Source: Progne subis subis (lineage: Eukaryota; Chordata; Aves; Passeriformes; Hirundinidae). From it: a stretch of 64,000 bases of DNA. The position numbers and the translations under genes were made by a program. Below, one piece after another: positions 13,135 to 24,990 of this stretch; position 1 is the first letter of the stretch; every line of letters begins with the position of its first letter. The stretch is taken from positions 3,223,709 through 3,287,708 of the forward strand of contig JAKJHU010000061.1 of the NCBI GenBank assembly GCA_022316685.1, read 5' to 3'. The notes under the pieces are model-generated. The model worked only from the letters and a program-made list of their open reading frames with translations, was not told the origin of the DNA and made no database searches.

Positions 13135-13659
13135 AAACACCTCACTCAAATTTTGCCTGTCAGTAAACATTTCAGGATTCTGTCCCCAAAATGCAGTTGC
13201 AAAACTCTCAACACTTCTGCAATTTAGTGAGAGAAAAGCTATAAATAGCCAGCCAGACAGAGGCACAGCAGGGAGAGCCCAGGGGTCCGAGCTTCCAGCC
13301 TCTCTCTGCAACCACAGTAAAGAACTGCAGACACAAACATGACAACAGAAAAGAAAAAAAGCATCGGGTAACTCTGTAAATAAGTGAAATAAATGGCTGC
13401 ATTTAATAAAGCTGCTGAATGGGCTCTGCAGTTTGCTGGGCTATCCTCTGCAGTATCCTCTGCTCGGGGATGAAGTCACTGCATTCCAGCCAGCGCTCCC
13501 GGGCTCTGAGCACGCAGCCCCTGCAGTGGGAGGATCCTGCTGCAGGATCTGTGTGTCCTGGGAGCACATCCCAGCTGTTTTCCTGGTGTCCAGGGCTAAA
13601 TCCCACTGCAGCACACTGTGAGCTAGGAACAGGGGGTTAAGCATGGTTTTAATGCAAGC

Positions 13660-13870
13660 AGATGAGAAATCTCTGCGATATTGTGAATATTCCAAGCGAT
13701 GGAACAACTTTAATCGCAATTAATCCATTAACATTCCCTGTTTAAGTGACGTTTATTGCTACAAATATCTTGTGATGGTAACAATAGTGGCTCTGTTGCA
13801 ATTATTCCACCTTTTAAAATCCATACCACTGCTTTTACTTCTTTTCGATAGGGAAATTATGTAAGTCCCG
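13660..13870. promoter_or_regulatory. Candidate homeobox-rich regulatory block
   Basis: The block contains overlapping TAATC, CAATTAATCC and CATTAAC motifs at 13711-13732 (TAATCC fits the OTX/bicoid type), a CRE-like TGACGTTTATTG and several ATTGT/ACAAT (SOX-like) words. It is non-repetitive and its texture resembles conserved non-coding elements. No conservation data are available to me. Confidence 0.27.
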
Positions 13871-16800
13871 AGTCTTGTTGCTGATGTTTTACAGAAAGAT
13901 GAAATACTTTTCCTCTGGAAGGTTAATGTGCTGCAAGTTTCCCATCATTAGGAAAAAAAATATACCAGCAGGTGGGACATACCCAGAACAGAGAGTTCTG
14001 TGAAATTCTGCTCAAAACAGGCAATAAAACTAGCAACGGCATTTCAGCTTAGCGGCCTCCTGCAGCAGTGATCTATAGTACCAAGGAGAAGTTCCATGGA
14101 ATATACCTGTTATTTTGAGATCAATTACATTTTTGCAACTGTGATAATAATTTTCCAAGTGCACATTGGTCCTAAAAGCCTGACAAGTGTTCTTTCCTGA
14201 GAAAAAGGTCACTTTCAAAGTGAACACCAGCATAAGGACATTAGTTAAACCTGATTACACTCGGTAGTATAATCACTTTCAGGGAAGCTTGGAATTTATC
14301 AACTCCACATAGAAGTCCAGAAAGTTTTTAGCTGGGTACATGAACTGTGCCTTGATGATTTTGTCTCTTGTGTTCATTTTGGACTGAGTAGGATTTAATT
14401 CTGTTCAAAGCCAATTTTGCAGTTGGACAGGGTGTTACGATGAGCTGAACCTCCAGGTTCAAACATCTGGTGCCTGGTTTTATTCCTGTGGTTTGCCACT
14501 CATCCCTTCCCTTCCCAGTAACAAACAAAAATTTCTTCCCATCAAACTATTCTGATTGTGGGTGCTGCTTCTAGCAAACTTTGTATCCATTTACCTAAAG
14601 CCTGTTGTCACAAGCAAGGGAGAGGAAGAGCTGGAAAATGAACTTAGCATGCATCCTACTCTAAAGCTTTTCTTCAGGAAAATCATTCTATAATAAGAGT
14701 TTTACTTTTCTTTGTTTCTAAGGTGGTGCATCTTTCAGCTTTGATTTTTAATTCATATCCCACACTTACAGGTCTGTCACGGTACAGTGCAAGTGGGAAA
14801 AGTTAAGTGTTTTGGTGTAAGGTTTGAAAATAACCTCAGTGTTTCACAGTAAAGGGAAATCAATAAGGCCAGCAGGAAAGAGAAGAATAGGTGTATTAAT
14901 AAACCAAGACTCTGAGTACAGAGGGCTCAGGAGCTAAATGTAGCTGTACCTGCAGCCTAAAAGATCATTCCAGGCATCAGAGCCAGGACATGGTGGGAAG
15001 CTCAGAAGTGTGGCCTACTTGTCGCTAGACAGAAAAAAAATGTGGGTTGCTGGGTTCTTTTTTTGGCTGAGGAGGGGTGTTTCCCCATTAGGATACAAAA
15101 ATAGTAATTCCAGAAAATAAACTCAACTCCCAGACAAACTTTCAGCTAAACTGCATTCTGCAAGATAAGTAGATTCTGTGAGAGCAGCAAAATGCATTTA
15201 AACTGGTGAGTAGCTCTGATATTGAATATGCCTGATCTGGGAGGGTAAAGAACTTTCAGGACTTGCTTGACAGTGTTTTTCAATAACTCACTTAGGCATC
15301 ATTAATCTAGTATATATTTAGTTGACTTTGTGACACAGCTCAAATTATTGTCTGCCTTTTATTTGGTGGGCAAACACCCACCCAGATACCTCCTTTAAAA
15401 AGCTTCCACCTTCTGAGTGCACTAGATTTGCTGATATTGATAGTACTATTTCCCACCTCTTTTCCGTGAATTTACTCCTGGATTTATTGTACATTTCATC
15501 CTTGGTCTTAGATGCTTTGGCAAAGGGAGCACTGAGGAAAGCAGAATTTTGGTATCCATAATGAAAAGACATTGCAAAAGCTCTGTATAATTTAAGACTA
15601 ATAAGATAGCATTCACAATCAAGTTTTAGAATCAGTGACAAGTGGAAAAAAAGTCCAAATAAGGAGAAAGAATGGCTGGTTTTACACAAGAGCAGTTCTT
15701 GTCTTGACTCAGGATCACTTGCCCCTCTGGCACCTTCACATTTGGAACTGGTGTAGTTTGACTAGTTTAGGAAGAGTTTTGAAAGACTATTTATAACCTT
15801 ATAATTTGAGACTAAACTGAATTTGCTGAGACTCCTCTAAGATGATTCTACACTGGCAGGATTAGAGTCGACAGGCTTTGATCAGTAATATTTTGCCATA
15901 ATACTCTTTCCCAGAAATATTCTTAGCTACTAATTCCTGAGGCTTATTATAGTTCCTATTAGTTCCTACTGTTTACCACATTTTTTGACATATTTCTGCC
16001 TCTTTTTGGCTGCTGTTCTTGTACTGTCTCGTTACAACAGGTGCTGGTATATTTTCATACCAAATAAATGTAGTTTCTGAAATGCAATTAAGCTGCAGAG
16101 ACAGCAGAGGTAATTCCCATGCCCATGACCTGAATTTCATGGCTTGCAGGGCCACTGACTTAGCATATGACCTTGGATGAATTTCCTCATTAGGAAAATG
16201 GGGCTGATTATTTACCCCCGGGGCACAGTACTATGGTGTTACAAATGGTAAAAGCCAGGGAAGTACAAATTTCCTTGGAACTGTCCCAAATTCTGTCCAT
16301 TGACCATATGCTAAAAGACATTATGGCAGGGAGTCAGTCTTCCCTACTCCGTGGGGACAGCAGAGTATTTCCTGTGCTGGTGGGAGGATGTTTAATGGCC
16401 AGATTTGTTACTCCGTGGTGCTGTGATGCGTGAGAGGATATCTGCAGCAGGGTGGGTTTGCAGTGCAGTGGTGGCGGTGCAGCCCATGCAGCCAGGTAAA
16501 GGATGGTGCTTCAGCTATAAATCCACGTCTGCTCTGTGCATTACTCAGGCTACTTCATCGTTTCAGCCCTGCCTGGGAACAGAACAGCAGAAAATATATT
16601 AGCATGTTTTATTTCCTTGTTTTCATCTGCATTAGCTGCCCTAATAAAAGCACTGGTTCTTCTTACAGACCTCACCTTTTCTCTTTGTCATCTACAGTGC
16701 TGAATTCAGAGGCAAAGAAGGGATGTGTTGTACTCCTACCACAGGGTTAATTTATCTGAGGAAAAGAACTTATTGCTAAGGGGATCTTTCTTGTGCACCT

Positions 16801-19800
16801 AACTATATGTTAAACATCAAAATTACCTCAATACCAACCTTGGTTTCTGCTTTGGGGATGTCAACAGAAAGGTGAAAATCTAATGTGGGCATAATCTGAA
16901 ATAGAGCAAGTAAAAAAAAATCAATCTTGGACAATTTTTGCAGTAATTCCCTTATTTTATAAAATGTTATGGAGTTGATGAAGGAGCAGATCAACCATAA
17001 ATGAAATATTTTCTCTAAAATGGGAAAATATTTAAATCCAGGAATGCCAGCAGTGCCTGGTGGGAATTTGAAAACTCTCAATTTGTGCTTCTAGAATTCT
17101 CTGTGGCTGGATTGCCACACACCTGGAAACCCAGAAACCTCCACCACAGGCTGCCCTCCCCTCTCCTGCCAGAAAGGGCCAAGCATGGAGTTATAATATG
17201 GACAGGGAGCTCAGCTGAGAGATGAGGGTAAAGCTGCAAAGCTTCAAACTCTGCCCTTCCAGCACCCAAGTATTTGTCCTTACTCCCTCCCCTAAACATA
17301 AAAATAGTATTGAAACTATACCATAATAACTGTTTTGTATTCCTTTGATTTCTGACTAGGTCAAACTCAAGGCAGATTTTAGAAAGGTAAGAAAGTGGTA
17401 ATATAAATAAAAGAGAAAGAAAGAAAATGGTAGGATTGTACTTTTTGGAAACTGATTTTTTTACTGTGTCCACACCAGGCAGTTTTGGCATTTTGAATTT
17501 CACTTTCTGCAAGGTCCATGTGAGAAAGAAAGAAAGAATGTGCTTCAGTAAATATTCCCCAGTAACTTGTTCACCAGCTTGTTTCCATTGTCTCATGCTG
17601 GGTCCAGCCCAGCCCCGGTATTCTCTTGGCTGTTATCTAGTCCAAGTTTTACTCCAATTCGATACAAATTCCTTTTAGCTAAGCTGTCAGAGCATTTTCC
17701 TGAGCAAACACAAATTAAATATCTTATCTGAGCTAAGTCTGTGCTCTTGACTACTACACAAACTTGAGACATGAGAGGATGTTTGCTGTTACTGAAGGCA
17801 CCTGACAACCCCTATTAGTGTCACCTAATGAAATGTATTTGTGGTTCATGTCAGAGTTTTTTTTTCTTCCAAAAACAAACTCTTCTTACTTTCTGCTGAG
17901 CCATCAGCTTGCCTTTTTTAAACAAAAGCTCATCTGCCTTTATGATTTTGATTTGCAAGTTGCCCATAAAACTTGAAGCAAATATTTGCTCTGCATTACA
18001 CAAAACAGGAATTTAATTACTTGTTTTATATCTTCTTGATATCTTTCTTTAAAATCTCCAAAAATAAAACATGATGGCAGCAATGAAACATACCTTCCTA
18101 AATGTCTGCATTCATTACTGGTACCAATAATCATACCAATACCAACAAGGCCCTGATTCAGCAGAGTTCTCGAGTGCCTGCCCTAATTTTAAGCTCAAAT
18201 ACTCATATGAAGTCAGTTAATCATTTTTCATATCTGTGTTTTAGAGCCTTTCATTGCTGCCAGTGCTGCTGATCCAGCCAGGCTGTTCCCAGCTACAAAC
18301 AGTGCGGCTTTCTTGGGGAGCGTGTCTCGGAGTTTTGTTAGGTCAGGAGTTACTAAATTATGCAATGTTTAACCAGTTCTTCATGAGGAAAACGCTGCTC
18401 CCATGGAAGTCTGCAGCAACATTTCCTGCTTTCAGTTATAACAGAAATAGGCTCCAGTGGAACAGATTATGAGAATTTTATTCATTTCACTAGGGATGTT
18501 GACTACTTAGACACACAAGAGGGTAGAATACTTTTCCTTTCATCAATAAGCTAAACACTTCTCTGGAAAAATAAATGGTTGTTACACTGTAAATGTTACC
18601 ACTGGGCATCATGTCCCACTGGTGTAAATCCATATCCCCTTCACATCAGTGTGGAAATGCAGACTGCTGAACCAGAAGAGATGCTGAATGGCAGCAGAGT
18701 GGGGAGAGACAGGGAAGGATGTCTCTGGTTTAGCCACTTCTAGAATGCAATAGAGCAATAATGTCAGAACAAGCTGTACTTTTTAGGAGCGATCATTCAT
18801 TCACTACTGTCAGGATTGCTATAACCTATAGCAAATGCATCTCTTCAGTGTTCTCGTGTGACCCAAGTGTGGGGAAGGGAACTTCAAACCAAACTGTCAG
18901 GTTTGTGCTTCGCGAGTTTGACAGCAAACCCACTCACCAAGTCTGATGGTAGTGTAAATATATACTGGGAAATGGAGCCGTCACTGACAGACTCACCAAA
19001 CCCAGACTCTCCCTTTGGAGCAGACCTTCTCCAAGATAAAGGGTGCCTAATAGAGCCAAAGGAGCCAGTTTGCACAAGATCTTTTTAAAAGCTAAGGTGC
19101 AGCCATCAGTGAGCCCATGTGTCTGTTGTGAGTTTGCTGAGTTTGGTTTGTGAGGTTTGATGGAAGGAATGACCCAGATGTAGGTGATTGTTTTCACACA
19201 CATGAACAATGTGTGCATATCCTAACCCTCTAAGTTTTAAGAAGACTTTTATCATAGTCAGTGCCCACAAGTGGCATTGCTCTGAGTAGCAGAGGGGGAA
19301 CAGAATCACCATTGCTGCAGGATCACTGCTGGGTTGCAGTTGGTGTCTGCAGCAGCAGCTTTGGGTGGAAGCAGGGTGGACTGGAGGATGCTCTGCCTTA
19401 CACTTGAACTGGTACCAGGGAGCTGCTGGAGAACATTTTCTCTACACACAGCAGGAGCTTTTTCCTGTCTCAACAACCACCTCAGAAAGGGAAAGGGAGA
19501 AGGGTCACCAAGCAAATCCATTGAGCCTGTCCACCTTTACTTGGCAGGATCAAAGTGGATCACTAACCATTAACTGTCTTTAAAACAAATCTCTGGCAGG
19601 GCCCATACAAGACTGTTTCTGTGTGAGATGAAGGAATTAAACCCTGCCAAACACAGGACACAGCTCTAGTTCTGCTGCTGTCTGAGATGAAATTGGGTCT
19701 GTGAACACTCAGCCTGGAGATCAGCGCTGTGATGTGTGCTGGGCGCTAAGTGTGCTATGCTGGGTTTCCCTTGAGCACTGCTGAGGCTCCCAACAGCATC

Positions 19801-20269
19801 ACAGGAATGTGGTGAAGGGTCCCAAATAACTGAGAGTTCCTGACTTGGCATCCCTCCACTCATCTTAGGAGACAGTGCAGGGTAGGAAGCACTTGTACAT
19901 CCTTACGGTATTTTTATGTGGCTATCGTTGCCTCCTAGATTTGATTTTCAGTGATGAAGTGCTATTTGTATAATGTGTGGAAAGGTCTGATATCACTGTG
20001 CTCGAAGGAAAAGTGTAGCTGGAAGTATGACCGTGTTCCGTTTCAGGCTAATTGAGTAAGAAAAACGCAACAAGATCAAAGGAGAGGAGGGAGAAGCATT
20101 CCCTGATTGATGCAGGGAAGGACAGCATTCCCCATGCCACCTGCGCGGTGACTCTTGAGGCGGACTCACGGCTATGTGAGTGCAGCTAAGCCTGGCTTTT
20201 CCAGCAACATAACCTCTGCTGTCCCCCCTTCCCCTCCCAGAGGGGTGCTTAGACAAAAACCCAAATGCC
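13871..20269. other. Long non-coding stretch, no gene seen
   Basis: About 6.4 kb without a recognisable gene or transposon. Short GAAA runs occur at about 17410-17425 and 17522-17538. The longest frame (minus, 17078-17596, 172 codons) crosses mixed-composition DNA and has no ATG-anchored domain that I recognise. Old repeats too decayed to identify by eye may be present. Confidence 0.55.
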
Positions 20270-20690
20270 ATTGTGGAGAGCAATCGCTGCCGTAGTCCCG
20301 AGGCAGTCTTGGAGCGTGTGGAGCCGTGTGAGCTCCGCGGGGTGGCCCGGCGCTGACCTCGGCCTGCCCGGCGCAGGTCAGCGCCATTGAGGCCCGACAA
20401 TGCCATTGACACGGAGCTCCGCGGGCCCCCGAGCGCCAGTCACAGCCCATTTTACTGCATAATGCTGGATCCTCCTGTGAAATGTGCCTCTGTTTAGCTC
20501 TGCCATCCCGGCTCGGCCTGCATAGCAACTGTGAGGCTGAAATGGCAGCGCTGGGGGCAGCCGGCCCTGCCGGGTTCGACAGTCCCCGGCTGGGATCGCT
20601 GAGGGGACGTTGAACATTGGCACGGGCGGCTTTGAGACGCCCCTGGGGCTGCGCCGATAGCGGTGGGCGTGCGACAAACACAGGTCTGGG
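20270..20690. promoter_or_regulatory. Isolated CpG island
   Basis: CpG density jumps here. I count about 19 CpGs in 20281-20460 alone, and they continue through 20690, against roughly one per 100 bp or fewer in flanking DNA. It includes CCGCGG-type words (about 20335, 20418) and several GCGC. In bird genomes such islands usually mark a promoter or a developmental regulatory region. A minus-strand ATG frame of 184 codons (20172-20726) spans it, but its Ala/Pro/Arg-rich sequence is what any frame through a CpG island would give, so I do not call it a gene. The adjacent motif-rich block at 20700-22080 suggests both belong to one regulatory locus. It could be the first exon or promoter of an unannotated transcript. 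Confidence 0.6.
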
Positions 20691-20699
20691 CTCCTGAGG

Positions 20700-22080
20700 G
20701 AAGAAATAAAGTGTGATTGATTCCATTTAAAAATCCAGGGGCTAAAATAGCCGCCTTGAAAATGTCAATACCTCTTTAAATGTGGGTGGCATGTAAATCG
20801 CAACCACATATGCAAAGAGCGACAAAGATTTAAAGAGTGCTGGGGCGAAATGAGTTTACAGGCTTGCGTAAGGGACTGAGCAACACCCGGGAAGGAATTA
20901 TTTTAACCACCAGGATGGTAACAGTCCTTAGATCCCGACTCCAGGGTGCATTTTTTTTTTCTTTTCCCCCCCAAGACCATCTATTTTTACAAAAAATAAT
21001 TTTAAAATAAGTTTGACATTTTGCGCTAGGAGCTGTTGAGAAATTCCTTATATAACATTAGCTCAGCGAAATATTAAAAGCTTTGCCGGGCTAAATTTGA
21101 GTGCGACTGTTTGTTCCACTTACTGGGGTCCCTCCTCTGTCCCCTCCCCCTGGCCTTTTTCCATATTGAAAAATAAAATATAGGTACGGCAAACTGTTAC
21201 AAACCTAAATTCCGCAGCCATAAATACTGCAGCAAATAATCTTTTACACCCTCCCTTCCTCCTCTCTAAAATGTATTTGAAACACAATTACTGTGTTTAA
21301 TGATTCAATTTGTGAAGACTTTGTCACCAGGACAATGAAAGTGGCCCAAGTGTGATAAAGCAAACATACCAATAAACCTTGTTTTTATTGATTTGTAGGA
21401 CGCTCAATTGTCTGGGCGAAACAGAGAGGGCTGACATCACCCCCTGGTCCCCCTGGAATGCAGTGATAAGTGTCAGCCTATTTTTCTTACAGGCAATTTC
21501 TCTGGCTATGTGATGTCTGGCTGCAAATTTAAAGTAAATGACATTCCACAATCTGTTAGGGATGGGAGGGTGGTGAAGTCTGCATTATTTGTTTTAGAAT
21601 TTAAAATAATTTTGCGGCTGAAAATTTCACCAGTGTCTAGACAAGATGTATTGCTTGCCTGCTGAAAATATTAAAATTTTGTAATGTACAGCCGACATAG
21701 CCACTTTCACAGTAAACATACAGATTCAGTTTAAGATTTTTAGACTCCTTTTGACAGCATATTATATTATTATTACCGCTGGGGGAGCCAGATTAAATCT
21801 AATTCAGGTAGTCAAACACAGTACCACTCTGTGCAGGCCAAGTTGTCACAGCATTTTCTTTAAAAGCCTCTTAAGCATTTCAGTGTTTTGCGTTTTGTTG
21901 TATTTCAGCTCTCATGCAGCAGCACATCTGAAGGAGACAGTGCTGGGGCAGCTGTGCATACACACACAGGGTGATCACACGAGCAATGTGAGCAGTGCCC
22001 TCCTTGATTTTACACATTCTTTTACTTCCCATAGTCTATTTGAAAAGGCTAGGCAGGGAATTTTAGGAATATGAATACCC
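20700..22080. promoter_or_regulatory. Candidate conserved developmental enhancer block
   Basis: About 1.4 kb of non-repetitive, AT-leaning sequence directly right of the CpG island, dense in developmental factor words. These include a convergent pair of posterior HOX/CDX motifs, CAATAAA (21370-21376) and TTTATTG (21384-21390); GATAAG/TGATAA words around 21350 and 21460; CATAAATA near 21220; and many ATTTAAA/TTTAAAAT cores. It has no microsatellites apart from one short pyrimidine run (about 20951-20970). This is how ultraconserved-type vertebrate elements usually look. The enhancer role is inference from composition and position; no ORF of interest lies inside. Confidence 0.4.
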
Positions 22081-24689
22081 ACCCCTGCACAGAAAGACCT
22101 TGGGTAAAGGAATCACTTGATCTGTGGTCTCTGTCTCTGTATTATCCATGAGACACTTTCCAATTTAGGGAAGTTGAGTTTTGTACCTACAGCAAAATTG
22201 AAATTGATCACAAAATACTACATTTCTTTCATGAAGTTTAATAAATCTTTTTAATTATGCTTCCTTTACTCAAATGCAAGGTAATCTTAAGTCAAAAACT
22301 GCCTGGAATGTTTAAAGGCAAAAAATATTTGCAACTACTTGTTTTCTCATTTAATCTATTCAGCATATGCTCCCCAAAGTGTACAGCTTGTGTGGAGATA
22401 AGAGTGTGCATGTGGAGTTAGCTCCCTTCAGCTGGTGGATGGGCAAGAGGCAATAAAGAAATATTTTTGTCCTAGTGGGAGAATTGAAGATCTGCTGTGG
22501 ATTTTCAGTTTCCAAGGAATGGAAAACATGTCTGAGTGAATTTCAGTCATATTCTGTTACATATGTAAGTTTTTGTCTAGCAATCTCAAAGCATATATAA
22601 TACATTATAGCATATTCATCAGCATGGATAAACAATATTATTATTTTTCTTGGGGCTTAAATCAGATCCAGATTTGCTATGTGGGTATTTACTTAACTTG
22701 AAAATATGCTGTTTATTTGGACATTTTTAAGTACATCAACAGAAGCTTGATGAAATGTTTTTACTATTCAAGCTCATTAAAAAAGAAAAACTCCTGTAAG
22801 AAAAGCTTGTTTGAAAAACAAATTAATTCCATAATTGTTCCTTTATCATAAAAATATACTTCCTAAAGTCAGGAAAAAAGGCTTTCTATAGCAACATTCA
22901 CCACAAAGATGCTGGATAAAAGCAAAATAAACCAGGCCCTGAACACTGAATACAAAAGCTGGGTTTGTCCTCTGTCTGTGTTTGTTTGACTGTTTTGGTC
23001 ACAGGTATCAGGCTCTCTATAGCCCCAAAAGGCCCCTCTCTTTCCTCAGGAAACAAAATGAGTTTGTCACGTTCCAGCCACCAGGCTGACCACAATTAAA
23101 GGCAAAACACTGTAACAAAGAGAGGCACAGCTCGGTCACCAGGGACTGTGGAGCTGATTGTTGTGTGAGAAAGTACCAGAATTTTGGTAGCCTTTAACAA
23201 ATCCCCCTCTTCAAGTCTTTCATGCTCACGTTTTTTTACTGTAGTGAACAAATCTTACAGCTTTCTTCAAACTTCTTAGTGACTCCCCCCTGTTCCTTAT
23301 TAAGAGTTTTGTGTTTCCAGCATTTCCAAATGCCAGTTCTCAAAAATCATGAGCCAGGCCTGGGAAAAAGAAATTATGAGTTTGGCTTAAACCAATGTAC
23401 TTTGAATTCCTTTTATTTGCCTTCTCTCTTTGGAGCTGTTAAGGATACTGGCACTTCATCTTTTCAGGCTTCTTTCCACAGCTTTGAGAAGTGGAAATAT
23501 AACTTTTTAAAATGAAAGATGAGATCGCTTTGCAATGCATGAATCTGGCAGCTGGGGCTTTACAAAAGCAAACCCATGAACTATCGTGAGACTTGCAGTT
23601 CAGAGTAGGGTTTGAATTGCTTTGGATATTAATGCTGGTTCCACATTTTCTGTATGTCAAACTCTGACTTTCTGAAGATATGGTGATTAGAAATTATTAT
23701 TTATATATCACACTATTATCCTATCTATTGGCTGTCCTATGACAGTCCACACTATTCCAACAAAATCTCCCTGACCCTTTCCCATTACTCAAATTCTACA
23801 AACTCCCCATCTTTCTAGCAGAAAGTTTTCCCTCCTACCTCGCCTGTTAAGTAGTAGCCCAGTCTTTCAATGCTTCCCACCAGAGGGTGAATAACTCCTT
23901 TTCCCTTTGCAGAAGCCATTTACGTATTTGGAGGAATATTGTTTTATCTGTCGGTCTTGCACTGTTTGAACTAAGCCCTCAGATCAAAGGTGTTGCATTG
24001 TACTGCAGTTTAAAACCAGTTTATTCGTATTTCCCACTGGAGTGTTTTTAGTTCCACTGCTTGCAGTGTTGCCTTTGTCAGAATTAAGCCCCAGCTATCC
24101 TGGATCCCTCATGGAAAGGCCCTGGCAGGGCTGTTCTTGCTTTACTGCCTTTTGCATTCTTCTTTTCAAACTGCACGCAGGGTTTGGTTTTGTTTTACAT
24201 TTAGTGTATTTGAACAGACAAAATACCTTTGAAAAGATAACACTGACAAAATTATAGGGGCTTACATGAGCTGGGTAAACACTGGAAGAAATACTTGTAT
24301 CAGCAGAAAAAAAAAAAAAGCTGATAAGCTTTGAATTTAGGAGACTCTAGTGTTGAGATAAATCAGTGAGTAAACAAGAGGTTGGTGCTTTAAAAGAAAG
24401 TGAAAATAATTGGGGATGTGTGTGAGAACAGTCTTGAGCTGAGGCTCATTTCCCTACAAAGGTGAGGGGTTTTACCAAAAACATGCAGGAAGGTATTCAG
24501 GTGCTTTCTAGAATGTTTTCATGCTGCTGGAACAGGGACTCCTGTGGGTAGAAAAGGAGGTGCAGAATCAATGATAACCATTCCTTTTTGAAGAATTTAA
24601 GAGCTAATCCGCATTTCTTCATACACTTGTGGGAATAAAATTCCTAACAGTGTAACTAGTGACTAATTAGAAGACGGGACTACCAAGGG
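22081..24689. other. Non-coding stretch, no gene seen
   Basis: AT-rich DNA with short frames only. An A13 run lies at about 24307-24319. No recognisable transposon or RNA gene. Confidence 0.55.
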
Positions 24690-24990
24690 ACTTGAGCCAT
24701 TTGAAGTGTGACAAGCAGGAAATGGGTTGGCGGTGCTGGGACAGCTCAGACAGCCCTGGGTGGGCTGAGGTTAATGAGGTTGTTGTCCTGACAGCTGTCA
24801 TTTCACTGCAAGTTGTTGATCTCACCTTTGGAAAGATGCTCCAACTACACTTTGGCACACAGCAAGGCCTTCAATTAGGGAGCGCTCAAAAGCTCATCCA
24901 ACCTTTACAGCTTGTGGCCTCTCTTAATTACTTTTTATTGTAAACTCATGGTCAACATTTAATGAGGAAATTAATTACCACAGGGATGAT
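24690..24990. promoter_or_regulatory. Candidate TALE-homeobox regulatory block
   Basis: The perfect 12-bp palindrome TGACAGCTGTCA lies at 24789-24800. This is the head-to-head binding site described for TALE homeodomain proteins (MEIS/TGIF class), and its CAGCTG core is also an E-box. Nearby are TTAATGAGG (about 24771), CTTAATTAC (about 24924), and AATGAGGAAATTAATTACC (24961-24979). It is non-repetitive. Enhancer function is inferred. Confidence 0.38.

Noticed and set aside
20560..20600. GGTTCGAC as a tRNA B-box
   Set aside because: Does not match the full B-box, and no cloverleaf or A-box could be found around it.
20172..20726. Minus-strand ATG frame of 184 codons across the CpG island
   Set aside because: Ala/Pro/Arg-rich sequence expected from any frame in GC-rich DNA; no domain, signal peptide or splice support.
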